From Gordonia neofelifaecis NRRL B-59395 (GTDB lineage: Bacteria; Actinomycetota; Actinomycetes; Mycobacteriales; Mycobacteriaceae), in NCBI RefSeq assembly GCF_000192435.1, contig NZ_AEUD01000008.1, positions 1 through 64,000 of the forward strand: a stretch of 64,000 bases of DNA, read 5' to 3'. The translations under genes and the position numbers were made by a program. Below, one piece after another: positions 1-10,913 of this stretch (position 1 is its first letter; each line of letters begins with the position of its first letter). The notes beneath the pieces were generated by a model. It ran no database searches and was not told the origin of the DNA. It was given only the letters and a program-made list of their open reading frames with translations.

Positions 1-46
1 GTCTTCGCTTCAACTCAGATGTTCACAACGTGTCGGGGAAGTACAC
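1..46. other. Window edge downstream of the mbtF-like gene
   Basis: These 46 bases follow the stop codon of the NRPS gene on the minus strand. I see no gene, hairpin or promoter in them. Confidence 0.5.
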
Positions 47-3000
47 CTAGGCCAGAATCGTCGCGAGTGCAGTGACCGCGCGCGACCACAGACACGACAA
101 CCGGTCGACGTCGGACGCCGAGAGCACTGTGGAGCAGTAGCGCCAGTTCGTCACCAACTGCGGACCGGCGTCCGTCCCGCGGACCACGGCGACCACGTCG
201 AGCGCGTAGCGCAGCGGCAGGTCGGGCTCGGGGTCGGTGGGCAGGTACTCGTTCAGCTCCAGGTCGACGACCGGCTGCCAGGGGCCCGGGTCCTGGCCGG
301 CGACGCCCAGATCGAAGCGTCCGAGGTAGTTGAACTCCACCTGCGGCTCGAGGCTCGCGACCAGGTCCGCGTCGCGCCCCGCATACCGCAGAAGTCCGTA
401 GTCGAGGCCGCGATTCGGAATCGAATCGAGTTCCGCCGCAACATGATCGAGAATCGTCCGCCCCGCATCGGGTTCGGCTTCCAGCCGGTCGACGGTGAGC
501 GACTCGCCGGCCGCCAGGCGGACCGGGAAGACCGTGGTGAACCAGCCGAGGGTGCGACCGGTGTCGATGTCGTCGCCGACCGTCGCATCCTCCCGACCGT
601 GTCCCTCGAGCGCGATCAACGAACCCGCCGACGGGTCCTGTCCCCGTTCACTGCGCCAGGACGCGAAGGTCACCGCCAACGCCGTCAACAGGAACTCGCG
701 CATGCCGATCCGCTGGTCGATGCCGTTCAGGACCGCCTCGGTGACGTCGACGTCGGTGAGAACCGGCGCGGATCGCAGTGCCGACCAGGCGTCCCGTCCG
801 ATCTCGGGACGGCGCTCGCCGATCACCGGGTCGTCGCCGACGACTTGGTCGCGCCAGTAGTCGCGCTGCGCGACGACCTCGTCCGATCCGGACCGGGCGA
901 GCAGTCGCTCGCTCCACGCGCGATAGTCGGTGTACTCGGCGGTCAGGGCGACCGGTCCGCCCGCACTGACGGTGGCACCGGCCTGCGCGATGTCGCCGAA
1001 CAGGATCTGCCAGCTGACGGCATCGACGGCGAGGTGATGGACGGCCAGCAGCAGGAGGTCGTCGCCGGCGTCCACCGGCACGCGGACCGCGGCGACCATG
1101 TGCCCGCGGTCGGGGTCGATGGCGTCGTTCGCCTCGCGGGCGGCGATCGTCACGAGTTCACCGGTGCCGCGTCCCGGTTCCCCCTCGAGCGCCCAGAAGC
1201 GGCTGGCCGCGTCGACCGTTCCCGGCTCACGGGTTACCAGCACACCGCTCTCGCGCGTGGATCGCAGCATGTCGTGGGCGTCCAGCAGCGACTGCAGGAC
1301 CTCGACGACCTGCACGTCGGCGCACCCGTCGGGCAGGCGGAACAGCACCGTCTGGGTGAATCGCCGCCAATCGCCGCCCTCGTACATCCACTCCACGACC
1401 GGCAGAGCGGGCACCTCGCCGTACTCCCGTTCGGCGGCGATCCGCGCCAACTGCTTGCCGCGGCGGACCGCGGCGGCCAGATCGCGAACATTGGGAAAGG
1501 TCATCACGTCGCGGGCGGCGATCTCGTCCCCGCCCGCACGGATCGCGGTGACCAACGCCATCGCGACGATGCTGTCCATCCCGAGGTCGAAGAAGTCGTC
1601 GTCGGGACCGGGCCGGGTACCGAGCACTCCGGACACCGCTTCGGCGACGCGTTCCTCCACGTCATCCAACTGCCCACCGACGATCCCGCCACCGGAGAGC
1701 GCTGCGCGCGCCGACTCGGTCAGCAGGGTCGAGTCGAGCTTGCCGTTCCGATTGACCGGCAGCACCGGCAGCACGATGACCCGGGTCGGAATCATGTGCG
1801 ACGGAAGCCGCTGCGCCAGTTCGCTGCGGACGGTGGTCGAGTCGAGCGCGGTGTCCGTCCCGGAGACGAAGCCCACCAATGCCGCGCCGATCGGCCGGTC
1901 CACGACGATCACTGCGGCGTCGCGGACACCGGAGACTGAGCGGAGGCCGGCCTCCACTTCGCCGACCTCGATCCGGTAGCCCCGGATCTTGACCTGGTCG
2001 TCGCCCCGCCCCACGAAGACGATGTCCCCGGCTGCGTTGCGGCGCACCAGGTCTCCGGTTCGGTACATGCGTTGTCCGGGTATGCGCGGATCGGCGACGA
2101 AGGTGGTCGCCGTCTGCCCGGGCCTGCCCTGGTAACCGCGCGTCACCTGATCGCCGGTCAGGTACAGCTCGCCGATCACACCGTCGGGCACGGGCCGCAG
2201 CCGGGAGTCGAACACCCGGGCGGTCATCCGGTCGGTCGGCCCGGCGATGGTCGGCACCGGCGACTCCGAGACGCGCGCGACCATCGCCTCGACGGTGGTC
2301 TCGGTCGGTCCGTAGCAGTTGAAGACGGCCGTGCGCGGGAGTGCCCCGAGCTGTCGCCACAGCGCCGGGCCGATGGCCTCACCGCCCAGCGCGAGGACGG
2401 TCAGCGTCGGGCGACCCGGTTCCCCCGACACCAGTCCGGCCGCCGACAGCTGGCCGAACATCGACGGGGTGGTGTCGATCATGTCGATGCCGCGTTCACC
2501 GAGTGCGGCGACGAGCCGGGCGGCGTCGCGCGTCTCGTCGTCGGAGAACAGGTGGACCTCGTGGCCGTCGAGCAGCGCGGCCAGCGGCTGCCACGAGGCG
2601 TCGAAGGAGAACGTCCACGCGTGGGCCACCCGCATCGCCCGCCCCAACCGCTCGCGTCCGACGGTCAGGACGCGGTCGCGGTGGTCCCGGGCGTAGCTCG
2701 CGAGCGCACCCTGCGTGCCGATCACGCCCTTGGGTTCACCGGTCGATCCGGAGGTGAAGATCAGGTAGGCGGCGTCGGTCGGATCCAGCGGCACGGGAAC
2801 GAACGCCGTCGACGAGTCGGACGGCCAGTCCGACAGGACCGTCCGACCGGGGAAGAGATCAGCGAACTCGGAGTCGGTGAGGACCACGCCCGCGACCGAC
2901 TGCGCGAGAAGGTTCTCGATCCGGGCGGCGGGCATCGAGACATCGATCGGCACGTACGCCGCACCGGCGAGCATCGCCGCCAGCAGTCCGACGACCGTCC

Positions 3001-4555
3001 GGCCGGACCGTCGCGGCGCCACCGCCACGACGTCACCACGACTCACACCCGCGGCCTGCAGTTCCGCCGCGACGGCGCGCGCCCGGCGAAGCAGTTCCGC
3101 GTACGTCCAGGTCCCGTCGTCGGCGACGAGTGCAAGGGCGTCCGGAGTTCGGTCCGCCTGTTCCGCGAACAGCCCGATCGCGGTGGTTCCGGCGGGCAGG
3201 GCGGTGCCCGCCGACGGCCTCGACGCCCACACCCTCTCGTGGTCGAGGAGCGCATCGAGGGTGTCCGCCGGCGCATCCGCGGCCTCCGGCAGGGCACGAA
3301 GCACCGCGATCATCCGCTCGATGACCTGGGCCGGATCGATCGGACCCAGCCACTCGGCGACCGACTCGGTCATCACGACCAGCTCGCCGTCGAGCTCGTA
3401 GGCGACGACCGTCAGCGGATAGTGCGACAGGGACTCCATCGCGAGTGGCAGGAACCGGGTGCCGTCGGCGGCGGTGACCGGTTCGGTGGCTGAACCGATG
3501 GGCGCGTTCTCGTAGACGAAGAGGGTGTCGAAGAGGTTGGAAGTGCCTGCGGTACGCGCGATGTCGGCGAGGCCGAGGAAGCCGAGGTCGCGCATCCGGG
3601 CCGCGGAGCGCTGCACCGCGGTGGCCGCCTCGAGGACCGTCGGCTGGGCGGCCAGATCGACACGGACGGGAACGGTGTTGATGAACAGCCCGACCATCTC
3701 CCCCGCGCCGGGCAGGCTCTGCGGTCGGCCGGAGATGGTGGTGCCGAAGACGACGTCGGTGCGGTCCGACAGCCTGCCGAGGACCACCGACCACGCGTAC
3801 TGCGTGACGGCGGCCGGCGTCAGACCGTTGCGCCGCGCCCACCCCAGGATCCGGGCGGTCTCCTCGCGGTCGACGGTGCGGCGGTGTCGCTGCGGCTCGG
3901 TGACCGGGGTACCGGGTGCCCCGAGGAGCAGCGGGACCGCACCGTCGAGGTACGCGGACCAGGCGGTGAGTGCCGCCGCGGAGTCCTGCTGGGCGAGCCA
4001 GGCGATGTAGTTGCGGTAGGGCTTGACCGGCGGCAGGCCGTCCGCGCTGCCGCCCGCACTGTAGATCGACAGCAGTTCGCGGAAGAACAGGGCGATGGCC
4101 CACCCGTCCATCAGGATGTGGTGGGCGGTCAGGAGCAGTCGGTGGCGGCCGCCGGGCAGTTCGGCGAGCACCACGCGCATCGCGGGCCCGTGACGCAGGT
4201 CGAAGCGCTGCGTCCGTTCCGCGAGGGCGAGGTCATCGAACTCGTCGGGTGCCGTGACGACGGTCCGCCACGGCAAATCGACCTGTGACGGAACGATCTG
4301 CACGGGGTGCGGCACCCCTTCATCCCACAGGCTCACCCGGAGGTTGGGGTGACGTCGCATGACGGTGGCGACGCTGCTGCGGAGCTTTTCGGCGTCGAGT
4401 GGTCCGCTGATCTCCACGACGAATTGCATGCTGTAGACGTCGAGGCCGTCGCCCGCCATCTCGGAGAGCGAGAACAGACCCGACTGCAGCGGCGACAGTG
4501 CCAGCACGTCCTCGATCGCGGGCTTGGCCTGCGCGCCTTCCCGCTGTGCCGTCAC
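47..4555 (-). CDS. mbtF: Mycobactin-type NRPS, C-A-PCP-E (MbtF-like)
   Basis: Predicted 1502-aa non-ribosomal peptide synthetase that would add the last (hydroxy)lysine of a mycobactin-type siderophore. Seen in order: a condensation domain with HHILMDG near residues 145-151, an adenylation domain with [12 protein letters not shown] and the acceptor stretch FDASWQP, a carrier domain with GMDS, and a C-terminal epimerization-type domain with [16 protein letters not shown] and FNYLGRFD. The length is close to M. tuberculosis MbtF (about 1460 aa). The GTG at 4555 is chosen because it overlaps the stop of the upstream NRPS as GTGA, which implies translational coupling; the reading frame stays open another 219 bases upstream, but that is low-complexity Arg-rich shadow sequence. 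The order and partner genes support the MbtF assignment; the substrate was not decoded. Confidence 0.88.
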   Translation of the reverse strand: MTAQREGAQAKPAIEDVLALSPLQSGLFSLSEMAGDGLDVYSMQFVVEISGPLDAEKLRSSVATVMRRHPNLRVSLWDEGVPHPVQIVPSQVDLPWRTVVTAPDEFDDLALAERTQRFDLRHGPAMRVVLAELPGGRHRLLLTAHHILMDGWAIALFFRELLSIYSAGGSADGLPPVKPYRNYIAWLAQQDSAAALTAWSAYLDGAVPLLLGAPGTPVTEPQRHRRTVDREETARILGWARRNGLTPAAVTQYAWSVVLGRLSDRTDVVFGTTISGRPQSLPGAGEMVGLFINTVPVRVDLAAQPTVLEAATAVQRSAARMRDLGFLGLADIARTAGTSNLFDTLFVYENAPIGSATEPVTAADGTRFLPLAMESLSHYPLTVVAYELDGELVVMTESVAEWLGPIDPAQVIERMIAVLRALPEAADAPADTLDALLDHERVWASRPSAGTALPAGTTAIGLFAEQADRTPDALALVADDGTWTYAELLRRARAVAAELQAAGVSRGDVVAVAPRRSGRTVVGLLAAMLAGAAYVPIDVSMPAARIENLLAQSVAGVVLTDSEFADLFPGRTVLSDWPSDSSTAFVPVPLDPTDAAYLIFTSGSTGEPKGVIGTQGALASYARDHRDRVLTVGRERLGRAMRVAHAWTFSFDASWQPLAALLDGHEVHLFSDDETRDAARLVAALGERGIDMIDTTPSMFGQLSAAGLVSGEPGRPTLTVLALGGEAIGPALWRQLGALPRTAVFNCYGPTETTVEAMVARVSESPVPTIAGPTDRMTARVFDSRLRPVPDGVIGELYLTGDQVTRGYQGRPGQTATTFVADPRIPGQRMYRTGDLVRRNAAGDIVFVGRGDDQVKIRGYRIEVGEVEAGLRSVSGVRDAAVIVVDRPIGAALVGFVSGTDTALDSTTVRSELAQRLPSHMIPTRVIVLPVLPVNRNGKLDSTLLTESARAALSGGGIVGGQLDDVEERVAEAVSGVLGTRPGPDDDFFDLGMDSIVAMALVTAIRAGGDEIAARDVMTFPNVRDLAAAVRRGKQLARIAAEREYGEVPALPVVEWMYEGGDWRRFTQTVLFRLPDGCADVQVVEVLQSLLDAHDMLRSTRESGVLVTREPGTVDAASRFWALEGEPGRGTGELVTIAAREANDAIDPDRGHMVAAVRVPVDAGDDLLLLAVHHLAVDAVSWQILFGDIAQAGATVSAGGPVALTAEYTDYRAWSERLLARSGSDEVVAQRDYWRDQVVGDDPVIGERRPEIGRDAWSALRSAPVLTDVDVTEAVLNGIDQRIGMREFLLTALAVTFASWRSERGQDPSAGSLIALEGHGREDATVGDDIDTGRTLGWFTTVFPVRLAAGESLTVDRLEAEPDAGRTILDHVAAELDSIPNRGLDYGLLRYAGRDADLVASLEPQVEFNYLGRFDLGVAGQDPGPWQPVVDLELNEYLPTDPEPDLPLRYALDVVAVVRGTDAGPQLVTNWRYCSTVLSASDVDRLSCLWSRAVTALATILA

Positions 4556-7500
4556 TGCTGGGCCTCCCATGCCGAGCCGAGAGCCGAGAGCATGTCGGTC
4601 GACAGCCCCGACGCGGACATCGGTGAGGCGTCGTCGGGCTCCGGTCGTTCGTCGGCGGTTCCGGTCTCGTTGCGCGCGGCGTCGACAGCCTCGGCGAGTT
4701 CGGCGATCGAATAGTGATCGAAGATCTGCTGGGGATCGAGCGCGATGCCCGACGCCGCGGCGCGTGCCGACCACTGGATCGAGATGACGCTGTCGCCGCC
4801 GACGGCGAAGAAGTTGTCGTCGCGGCCGATGCCGGAGACGCCGAGGAGTTCTTCGAGCATGGTGACCAGCGCCCGTTCGGTGGCCGTCTCGGTTCCGCCG
4901 CCTGCTGTGTAGATCTCGGCGACCGGTGCCGCGGCGGGTGCGGCGGCGTAGTTGTCGATCACGAGCGAGCCCGGAGAGAGTGCGCGCAAGGTCTCGGCCA
5001 GGGCCTCGGACGCGCCGTCACCGTCGACGATCCAGGTGCCGACGGAGGCGCAATGGGTGAGGCCGGCGTGCGGGAGACCGGCGAGCGTCGCCGGTCGCGC
5101 CTGCACCCGGCGCGGCGAGTCCGCCGCGATCAGTCGGGCCAGCCGTGCCGGATCCTCCTGGTGCGCGGACCTGTCGAGCGCGCCGGGCAGCGGCTCGACG
5201 TCCAGTTGGCCGAGCGGCCGGTCCGGATGCCGGGCCAACTCGTCGAGCAGTCCGACGAAGCGGTCGGCGATCCCGCGGGCTGCGTCCTCGTCGTAGAGGT
5301 CGGCGCTCGCGACGAGTCGGCCGGTGAGGCCGCCGCCGTCGACGGTCGTGACGATGAGATTGAGGTCCAGATAGGAGGCGTCCATCTCCATCGGGAGAAT
5401 CCGCATGCTCGTCTCATCCGACAAGTCGACAGCCGTGTCGCCTGCCGCATCGCGGAAGTGGATCATGCTCTGGAACAACGGATTCCGGGCGCGGGTGCGA
5501 CGCGGATTGAGCGCCTCCACCAACCGCTCGATCGGCAGGTCCTGATGAGCGAAGGCATCGAGCACGGCGTCGCGCGAGCGGTGCAGCACGTCGGTGAGCG
5601 TCGGCTCGCCCGCCAGGTCGGTCCGCAGCACCACCATGTTCGCGAGCAGTCCGACGAGCCTCTCGGTTCCCGGATCGACTCGGCCCGCCGCGGGGGTGCC
5701 GACGGCGATGTCGGTGCCACCGCCGAGCGATCCCAGCGCAGCCGACCACATCGCGGTCAGCGCCATGAAGTCGCTGACGCCGGCGGCCGAGAAGACGGCC
5801 TTGAGACGGGCGTACCGCTCGGCGTTGATCGCGAAGTCCACCAGATGTCCGCGGTGGCTCAGCCCCTCGGGGCGCGCGCGGTCGGTCGCCACCAGGATCT
5901 CGTCCGGGAGTCCGTCGAGCCGTTCGCGCCAGAAGTCGATCTGCTCGCGGCCGTAGCGGCCGGCGTCGGCGGCCGGGTCCGCATCCAGACCGAACATCGA
6001 GTGCTGCCAGACCGCGAAGTCGGTGTACTGGGGACCGTCGGCCCGGGCAGCGAGCGCGGGACCACCCGTCCGCGCCCGATAAGCGGCGGCGAGGTCGGCG
6101 ATGATCACCTCGGTACTGCCGTGGTCGACCACCATGTGATGGATCACCAGGACGAGGACCGAACCGGACTCCGATCGCACCAGATGCGGGCGCAGCAGCG
6201 GAGCCTCGGCGAGGTCGAAGACGACCGTCGCCGCCCGCGCCACCGCGGCCGCGACATCCGCCTCCTCGACGTCGCTGACGGTGAGTTCCACGTCGGCCCG
6301 CTCGGCGACGATCTGCACCGGCAGCCCGTCTACCTCCGTGAACGATGTTCGCAACGACGAGTGCCGTTCGACGACGTCCGCGACGGCTCCGCCCAAAGCA
6401 CCGGTGTCGACCGGTCCGTCGATGCCGAGTTTCAGCACGATGTTGTCGGCCGCGCTCGCGCCGGTGAAGCGGTGGTTGAACCACATGGCGAGCTGAGAGA
6501 ACGACAGCGGCGCACGACTGTCGCCGCTGCCTGCGGGCAGCGGCGGGGGGGCCCCCCTGACGTTCGTGTCGGTGTCGGCCGCGAGCGAGACGCCGCCGAA
6601 TTCGGCGCTCGTCCAGTCGTCGTCGGCCCAGTCCTCCGCTCCGCCCGCGTCCAGGTCGATCCCGAGATCGGCCTGCGCCTTCTCGACGAGGACCGTCGCC
6701 AGTCCGGCCACCGTCGGATGCTCGAACGGCGTGCGGACGTCGACGTCCAGACCGAACTCCGACGACAGCGCGGTCACCAGTCGAGCGGCGAGCAGGGAGT
6801 GACCGCCGAGGTCGAAGAAGGAGTCGTCGGCGCCGACGGCCCGACCGCCGAAGAGCTCCGAGAACACCGCGGCCACGCGGCGCTGGGTGGCGGTGGCCGG
6901 TTCGACGAACTCCGCCGCCTCCACCTCGGGGACCGGCAGCGCTGCGCGGTCGAGCTTGCCGTGCACCGTGATCGGCACCTCGTCGATCACCACGACGGCG
7001 TCCGGCACCATGTGCGCGGGCAGGACCTGTGCGGCCGCGTCGCGAACGTCCGACGGCTCGACGACCACATCCGGCTCGGCGATCACATAGGCGAGCAGCC
7101 GGTCGTCGACGACTGTCACCAGCGACCGCTGCACCGTCGGATGCGCGGCCAGCACCGTCTCGATCTCACCGGGCTCGATGCGGAAGCCGCGGACCTTGAT
7201 CTGATCGTCGGAGCGACCGACGAAGCGAAGCTCGCCGTCCGCGCCGCGACGCGCGAGGTCGCCGGTGCGGTACAGGCGCTCCCCCGGCGCGAACGGATCG
7301 GCGACGAAGCGCGCAGCGGTGAGTCCGCTGCGGCGCAGGTACCCGCGCGCCAGCTGACGGCCGCCGAGGTAGAGCTCACCGACGACGCCCTCGGGCACCG
7401 GCTGCAGGCCGCCGTCCAGCAGATGCGCCCTCACCCCGGGATTGGGTCGGCCGATCGGCACGACCGCCCCGCCGCGCGGCCCGTCGACACGATGATGCGT

Positions 7501-9807
7501 GGCGGCGACGACGGCCTCGGTGGGACCGTAGTTGTTGCTGAGGTCGGCGGCGAACGCCGTCGTGAATGCGTCGGCGACCTCGCCCGGGAGCGCCTCGCCG
7601 CCGACCGGCACCGTCCGCAGCGTCGTCCACTGCTTGACCTCCGGAATCAGCAGCAGCGTCGAGAGCATGCTCGGCACCATGTGCATCACCGTCACCTGCT
7701 CGCGGACGAGCAGATCGGCGAGATAGGCGATGTCGGTGAGCGCCCCCTTCTTCGGCACCACCAGTGTCGCCCCGACGGTCAGCGTCGCGAAGATCTCGAA
7801 CATCGACGCGTCGAAGCTGACCGACGACGTCTGCACCAGCCGGTCGTCGGCGCCGACGACGCTGGTCGCACCGAAGGCGCGGAGGTGCTCGGCGATCGCC
7901 CGGTGCTCCACCGCGACGCCCTTCGGCGTGCCCGTGGAACCCGAGGTGTAGATGATGTAGGCCAGCGACGACGGGGAGAGCAGTTCGGGGACTTCGGCAT
8001 CCGAGTCGGGCTCGGCGCTCAGCCGGTCGACTTCGTCGGCGTCCAGCACCAGCACCGGCCTCGCGTCCTCGAGCAGGAATGCGGCGCGGTCGGCCGGATA
8101 GTCCGGGTCCACCGGGAGGTAGGCCGCGCCCGCCTTGAGCACCGCGAGGGCGACGACGACGAACTGCGCACTCGCCGACATTCGCAGGGCGACCACCGGA
8201 TCCGATCCGGCGAAGGCCTCCGGGTCGCGGGCGATCAGCGTGCGGGCGAGCCGCTCGGCGGCGGCATCGAGCTCGGCGTACGTGATCGTCCGATCGTCGG
8301 TGATCAGCGCCGGGTGCCCGGGACGCTCGCGGACCGCCGCGGCGAACATCCCGACGAGCGTGTGCGGATCGTCCGTCACGTGGGGGCCCGCCGCCGCCTC
8401 GACCGCAGCCGCACGACCGTCGGCGTCGAGCATGGGCACATCGCGGACCGCGGTATCCGGGCTTGCGAGAGTGCCTTCGAGGAAGCTCCGGTACGCGTCG
8501 AGCAATGACTCCGCATCGGCCGCAGTGAACCGGTCGGTCTGGTACTGGAGTTCCAGAATGGGCCGGTCACCGGAGACCACGGCGAACTCCAGCGGGAGCT
8601 GCGCGTTCGGTGCATGGAGGCCATCGAGGTGCGTCGCGGTCAGCCCGTCGAGGTCGAGACCGGTGAGGTCCCGGCGCAGTGTCAGGCTGGCGGACACGAG
8701 GCCGGCGAGGCCGCTTCGACGATCGTCGGCGAGTTCGGCCACCACGCGGTCGACGGGGGCGCGGCCCGCGCCCAGCGCGGCCGCGAGCGTCTCGCGCGAG
8801 CCGCCGATCACCTCGGTGAGCGTCGACTCCGGATCGACGGCGCCGCGCAGCAGCACCGTGTTGCCGAAGTAGCCGATCAGATCGGCCGCGCCCGCAGGCC
8901 TCAGGGTGGTGGGTACGGCGAGCAGCACGTCGGTGGCGCCGAACGCGCGATGGAGGAATGCCTGGGTCGCGGCGACCAGGACGGCGAACACCGTGGTGCC
9001 GTTGGTCTGAGCGAGGTCGGCCGCCGCCGTTTCGATTCCGGGGTCGAGCCGGCGATGCGCGCGACCGCTGCCGACGGAACCGGTGCCGCCGGGCAGGTCG
9101 AGCGGTTCCGGCGTCGGCCGCAGGGCCGCCGACCAGTACTCGAGGTCCGCGGCGATCTGCTCGTCGGTCGGATCCGGAAGGTCCGCGTACTGGCGCGTGA
9201 TCGGCGGGAGGTCCGCGTCGGGGTCGCGGTACGTCGCCGCCAGTTCGGCGAAGAGGACGCCCCAGGAGTCGTCGTCCCAGGCGATGTGATGCACCGAGAT
9301 CAGGAGCACGTGGCGATCCGCGGCTCGGGTGATGAGGGTGACCCGGATCGGACTCGACTCCGCGAGGCGGAACGGGCTGCGCGCCTCGCGCGCGGCCAGG
9401 ACCTGCAGCCGACGGTCCGCCGCGCTCTCCGACAGCTCACTGAGGTCGACTTCCTGCCAACCGACCTCAGCGGCGACGCGGTGCTCCATCACCGGCGCGC
9501 CGTCGTCGTCTGCCAGATAACGCGCACGAAGCGTCTCGTGCCGTGCGATGACGGCGGTGAACGCGGCGCGGAGCCGCTCGACGTCGAGCCCACCGATCAA
9601 CTCGAATGCGACGGAGACGTTCAGCGAGGTGTCGTCGGGATTCCGGTGGCCGGTGAACCACAGCCGGTGCGCCGCCATGGGGAGCGGCGTGCGGTCGCCG
9701 TCCGACCGCGAGGAGGAGGTTCGACCGGCGTCGTCACGCGCCAGACCGCCGTCCTCGAGCCGCTTGCGAAGGAGTTCTCGTCGGCGTGCGGCAAGGTCAA
9801 TCGTCAT
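4552..9807 (-). CDS. mbtE: Mycobactin-type NRPS, C-A-PCP-C-PCP (MbtE-like)
   Basis: Predicted 1751-aa NRPS, close to the size of MbtE (about 1680 aa). Domains seen: condensation with [10 protein letters not shown] (residues 173-182), adenylation with [12 protein letters not shown] and FDASMFE, carrier with GGHSLL, a second condensation domain with HHMVVDHGS, then a region of about 100 aa without recognisable motifs, then a second carrier with GGDSVIS. The last carrier has no adenylation domain of its own. An Ala/Pro/Gly linker near 6545 is encoded by a G7C6 tract but stays in frame. The ATG at 9807 lies only 9 nt from an IdeR-type box, with no obvious Shine-Dalgarno sequence, so a leaderless or very short leader transcript is likely. 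It is the first gene of a two-gene unit with the mbtF-like gene. Confidence 0.88.
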   Translation of the reverse strand: MTIDLAARRRELLRKRLEDGGLARDDAGRTSSSRSDGDRTPLPMAAHRLWFTGHRNPDDTSLNVSVAFELIGGLDVERLRAAFTAVIARHETLRARYLADDDGAPVMEHRVAAEVGWQEVDLSELSESAADRRLQVLAAREARSPFRLAESSPIRVTLITRAADRHVLLISVHHIAWDDDSWGVLFAELAATYRDPDADLPPITRQYADLPDPTDEQIAADLEYWSAALRPTPEPLDLPGGTGSVGSGRAHRRLDPGIETAAADLAQTNGTTVFAVLVAATQAFLHRAFGATDVLLAVPTTLRPAGAADLIGYFGNTVLLRGAVDPESTLTEVIGGSRETLAAALGAGRAPVDRVVAELADDRRSGLAGLVSASLTLRRDLTGLDLDGLTATHLDGLHAPNAQLPLEFAVVSGDRPILELQYQTDRFTAADAESLLDAYRSFLEGTLASPDTAVRDVPMLDADGRAAAVEAAAGPHVTDDPHTLVGMFAAAVRERPGHPALITDDRTITYAELDAAAERLARTLIARDPEAFAGSDPVVALRMSASAQFVVVALAVLKAGAAYLPVDPDYPADRAAFLLEDARPVLVLDADEVDRLSAEPDSDAEVPELLSPSSLAYIIYTSGSTGTPKGVAVEHRAIAEHLRAFGATSVVGADDRLVQTSSVSFDASMFEIFATLTVGATLVVPKKGALTDIAYLADLLVREQVTVMHMVPSMLSTLLLIPEVKQWTTLRTVPVGGEALPGEVADAFTTAFAADLSNNYGPTEAVVAATHHRVDGPRGGAVVPIGRPNPGVRAHLLDGGLQPVPEGVVGELYLGGRQLARGYLRRSGLTAARFVADPFAPGERLYRTGDLARRGADGELRFVGRSDDQIKVRGFRIEPGEIETVLAAHPTVQRSLVTVVDDRLLAYVIAEPDVVVEPSDVRDAAAQVLPAHMVPDAVVVIDEVPITVHGKLDRAALPVPEVEAAEFVEPATATQRRVAAVFSELFGGRAVGADDSFFDLGGHSLLAARLVTALSSEFGLDVDVRTPFEHPTVAGLATVLVEKAQADLGIDLDAGGAEDWADDDWTSAEFGGVSLAADTDTNVRGAPPPLPAGSGDSRAPLSFSQLAMWFNHRFTGASAADNIVLKLGIDGPVDTGALGGAVADVVERHSSLRTSFTEVDGLPVQIVAERADVELTVSDVEEADVAAAVARAATVVFDLAEAPLLRPHLVRSESGSVLVLVIHHMVVDHGSTEVIIADLAAAYRARTGGPALAARADGPQYTDFAVWQHSMFGLDADPAADAGRYGREQIDFWRERLDGLPDEILVATDRARPEGLSHRGHLVDFAINAERYARLKAVFSAAGVSDFMALTAMWSAALGSLGGGTDIAVGTPAAGRVDPGTERLVGLLANMVVLRTDLAGEPTLTDVLHRSRDAVLDAFAHQDLPIERLVEALNPRRTRARNPLFQSMIHFRDAAGDTAVDLSDETSMRILPMEMDASYLDLNLIVTTVDGGGLTGRLVASADLYDEDAARGIADRFVGLLDELARHPDRPLGQLDVEPLPGALDRSAHQEDPARLARLIAADSPRRVQARPATLAGLPHAGLTHCASVGTWIVDGDGASEALAETLRALSPGSLVIDNYAAAPAAAPVAEIYTAGGGTETATERALVTMLEELLGVSGIGRDDNFFAVGGDSVISIQWSARAAASGIALDPQQIFDHYSIAELAEAVDAARNETGTADERPEPDDASPMSASGLSTDMLSALGSAWEAQQ

Positions 9808-9816
9808 GCCGATACT

Positions 9817-9835
9817 TTAGCGTAGCCTTACCTAA
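9817..9835 (-). promoter_or_regulatory. IdeR/DtxR-type iron box before mbtE-like gene
   Basis: The plus strand reads TTAGCGTAGCCTTACCTAA, matching 15 of 19 positions of the IdeR consensus TTAGGTTAGGCTAACCTAA. It ends 9 nt before the ATG at 9807, so bound Fe-IdeR would cover the promoter or start site and repress mbtE-mbtF in iron-replete cells. Confidence 0.85.
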
Positions 9836-9843
9836 TAGAAAGA

Positions 9844-9864
9844 CCCGGGGCGGTGAGCCCCGGG
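9844..9864 (-). terminator. Rho-independent-like terminator after the MTB12-like gene
   Basis: An 8-bp perfect stem CCCGGGGC / GCCCCGGG with a 5-nt loop lies directly after the stop at 9885 and, read on the minus strand, is followed by TCTTTCTATT. It would insulate the anchored-protein gene from the mbtE promoter. Confidence 0.7.
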
Positions 9865-9884
9865 CCTTGCACTCGAGTCGAGTC

Positions 9885-10655
9885 CTACAGATTGCAGGGG
9901 ATGTTCGCGTACGCGCCGAGCGCGCAGACGGACTGGTTCGTCATCTTCCAGCGACCGTCCTTCCACACCCACTTCAAGGTCATGTAGTTGGGCTGATACC
10001 CCGGCGACGCCAGCTTCATTCGCGCGGAGGCGGTCTGGCCGTTCATCGTGACCGGGTCGACGATCTGATAGGTGAGCCCCATCGGCTTGAACTTCTTCGC
10101 GAGGCTCAGAATGCCCTGCGCCTGACCGACCGCACGGGAGCCGCCCTCCAGCCGCTCGGCCTTCTGCGCGTTCGACGCGCCGGAGCCCAGGAAGTCGAGG
10201 TCCGCCTGCAACTGCGCGGCGGTCGGCTTCGTCGGGCCGCTGGCCGCCTGCGACGTCGACTGCTGCTGCGGAGCCTGCGCTGCCGGGGCCTGTGCCACCG
10301 GAGCATCAGCCGCAGGCGCGTCGGCGGCCGGCACGTCGGCCGCCGGCGCGTCCTCGGCCGGAGCCTCGGACGACGACACCGCGCTGGTCGTCGCCGCCGG
10401 CGTCCCCGCCTGCGGCTGCTGCGCACCCAGGTTGACCACCGTGGCCGGCGGTTCCTGCGCCGTCGAGCGCGAGTTGCCGACGTCGCTCAGCATCAAGCCG
10501 ACCAGACCGATGGCGAGAATGATCGCCGATACGACAGCGGAGATTCCCGCCGCCATCATCACCGTGGGCCAGTTGACCGCAGATCCGGCGCCACCGGCCG
10601 CAGCGGGTTCCGCCACCGGAGCCTCGGGCTGCTCCACGCGCTCTTCGTCATACAT
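9885..10655 (-). CDS. Membrane-anchored, Ala/Pro-rich protein with MTB12-like C-terminal domain
   Basis: Predicted 256 aa. It has a short acidic cytoplasmic N-terminus, one transmembrane helix (MMAAGISAVVSAIILAIG region, about residues 29-55), a low-complexity linker of repeated APAAD/APAAQ units, and a C-terminal domain of about 110 aa ending in KWVWKDGRWKMTNQSVC. That domain resembles the mycobacterial low-molecular-weight antigen MTB12 (Cfp2) fold in its LEGG and terminal Trp-containing strands; this is my judgement from memory, not a search. It sits between the PKS and NRPS genes of the siderophore cluster and has its own iron box, so an envelope role in siderophore handling is a reasonable inference. 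The ATG at 10655 is preferred over an in-frame TTG at 10667; neither has a strong ribosome site. Confidence 0.7.
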   Translation of the reverse strand: MYDEERVEQPEAPVAEPAAAGGAGSAVNWPTVMMAAGISAVVSAIILAIGLVGLMLSDVGNSRSTAQEPPATVVNLGAQQPQAGTPAATTSAVSSSEAPAEDAPAADVPAADAPAADAPVAQAPAAQAPQQQSTSQAASGPTKPTAAQLQADLDFLGSGASNAQKAERLEGGSRAVGQAQGILSLAKKFKPMGLTYQIVDPVTMNGQTASARMKLASPGYQPNYMTLKWVWKDGRWKMTNQSVCALGAYANIPCNL

Positions 10656-10678
10656 GCCGCAATTCAACCAAACTGCTA

Positions 10679-10697
10679 GAAGGTAAGTCTAGCCTTA
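10679..10697 (-). promoter_or_regulatory. IdeR/DtxR-type iron box before the MTB12-like gene
   Basis: The plus strand reads GAAGGTAAGTCTAGCCTTA, matching 13 of 19 positions of the IdeR consensus and keeping the dyad AGGTAAG / TAGCCTT. It lies 24 nt upstream of the ATG at 10655. A second partial half-site (GGTTAGCCT) follows at about 10702-10710. Confidence 0.7.
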
Positions 10698-10860
10698 GTA
10701 TGGTTAGCCTGGTCACGGGTGCGCGTGGCGTGGAGCGGGCAGAGCGAAACCCGGCACCGTCCTCCGCGTCCCCGCCACCACAGCTGATGGACATATAGTC
10801 CACGAACAGTCCTCACGGGGACGCGCCGGTCACCAGCGCCGACCGCCTAACCTTCCCCAA

Positions 10861-10890
10861 GCTGGTCGAGCAGCCCCGGCGCGCAGCGCC
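10861..10890. repeat. Dispersed GC-rich palindromic element, family A, copy 1
   Basis: A 30-bp stretch starting GCTGGTCGAGCAGCCCCGGC and ending GCGCAGCGCC recurs with few changes at 37251-37319. It lies between the mbtD-like stop and the MTB12-like promoter. The inner CGGCGC / GCGC(A)GCGCC part can fold back. It looks like an intergenic REP-type repeat. Confidence 0.6.
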
Positions 10891-10913
10891 TACACCCTCT
10901 CGGTGAGACGACC

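Noticed and set aside
6540-6560. G7C6 tract in the mbtE-like gene as a frameshift
   Set aside because: The reading frame is intact on both sides and the segment codes for an inter-domain Pro/Ala linker.
4714-8508. 1264-aa open frame on the plus strand inside mbtE/mbtF-like NRPS genes
   Set aside because: Arg/His/Gln-rich antisense shadow of a high-GC gene with no domain motifs; the minus strand carries clear NRPS domains.
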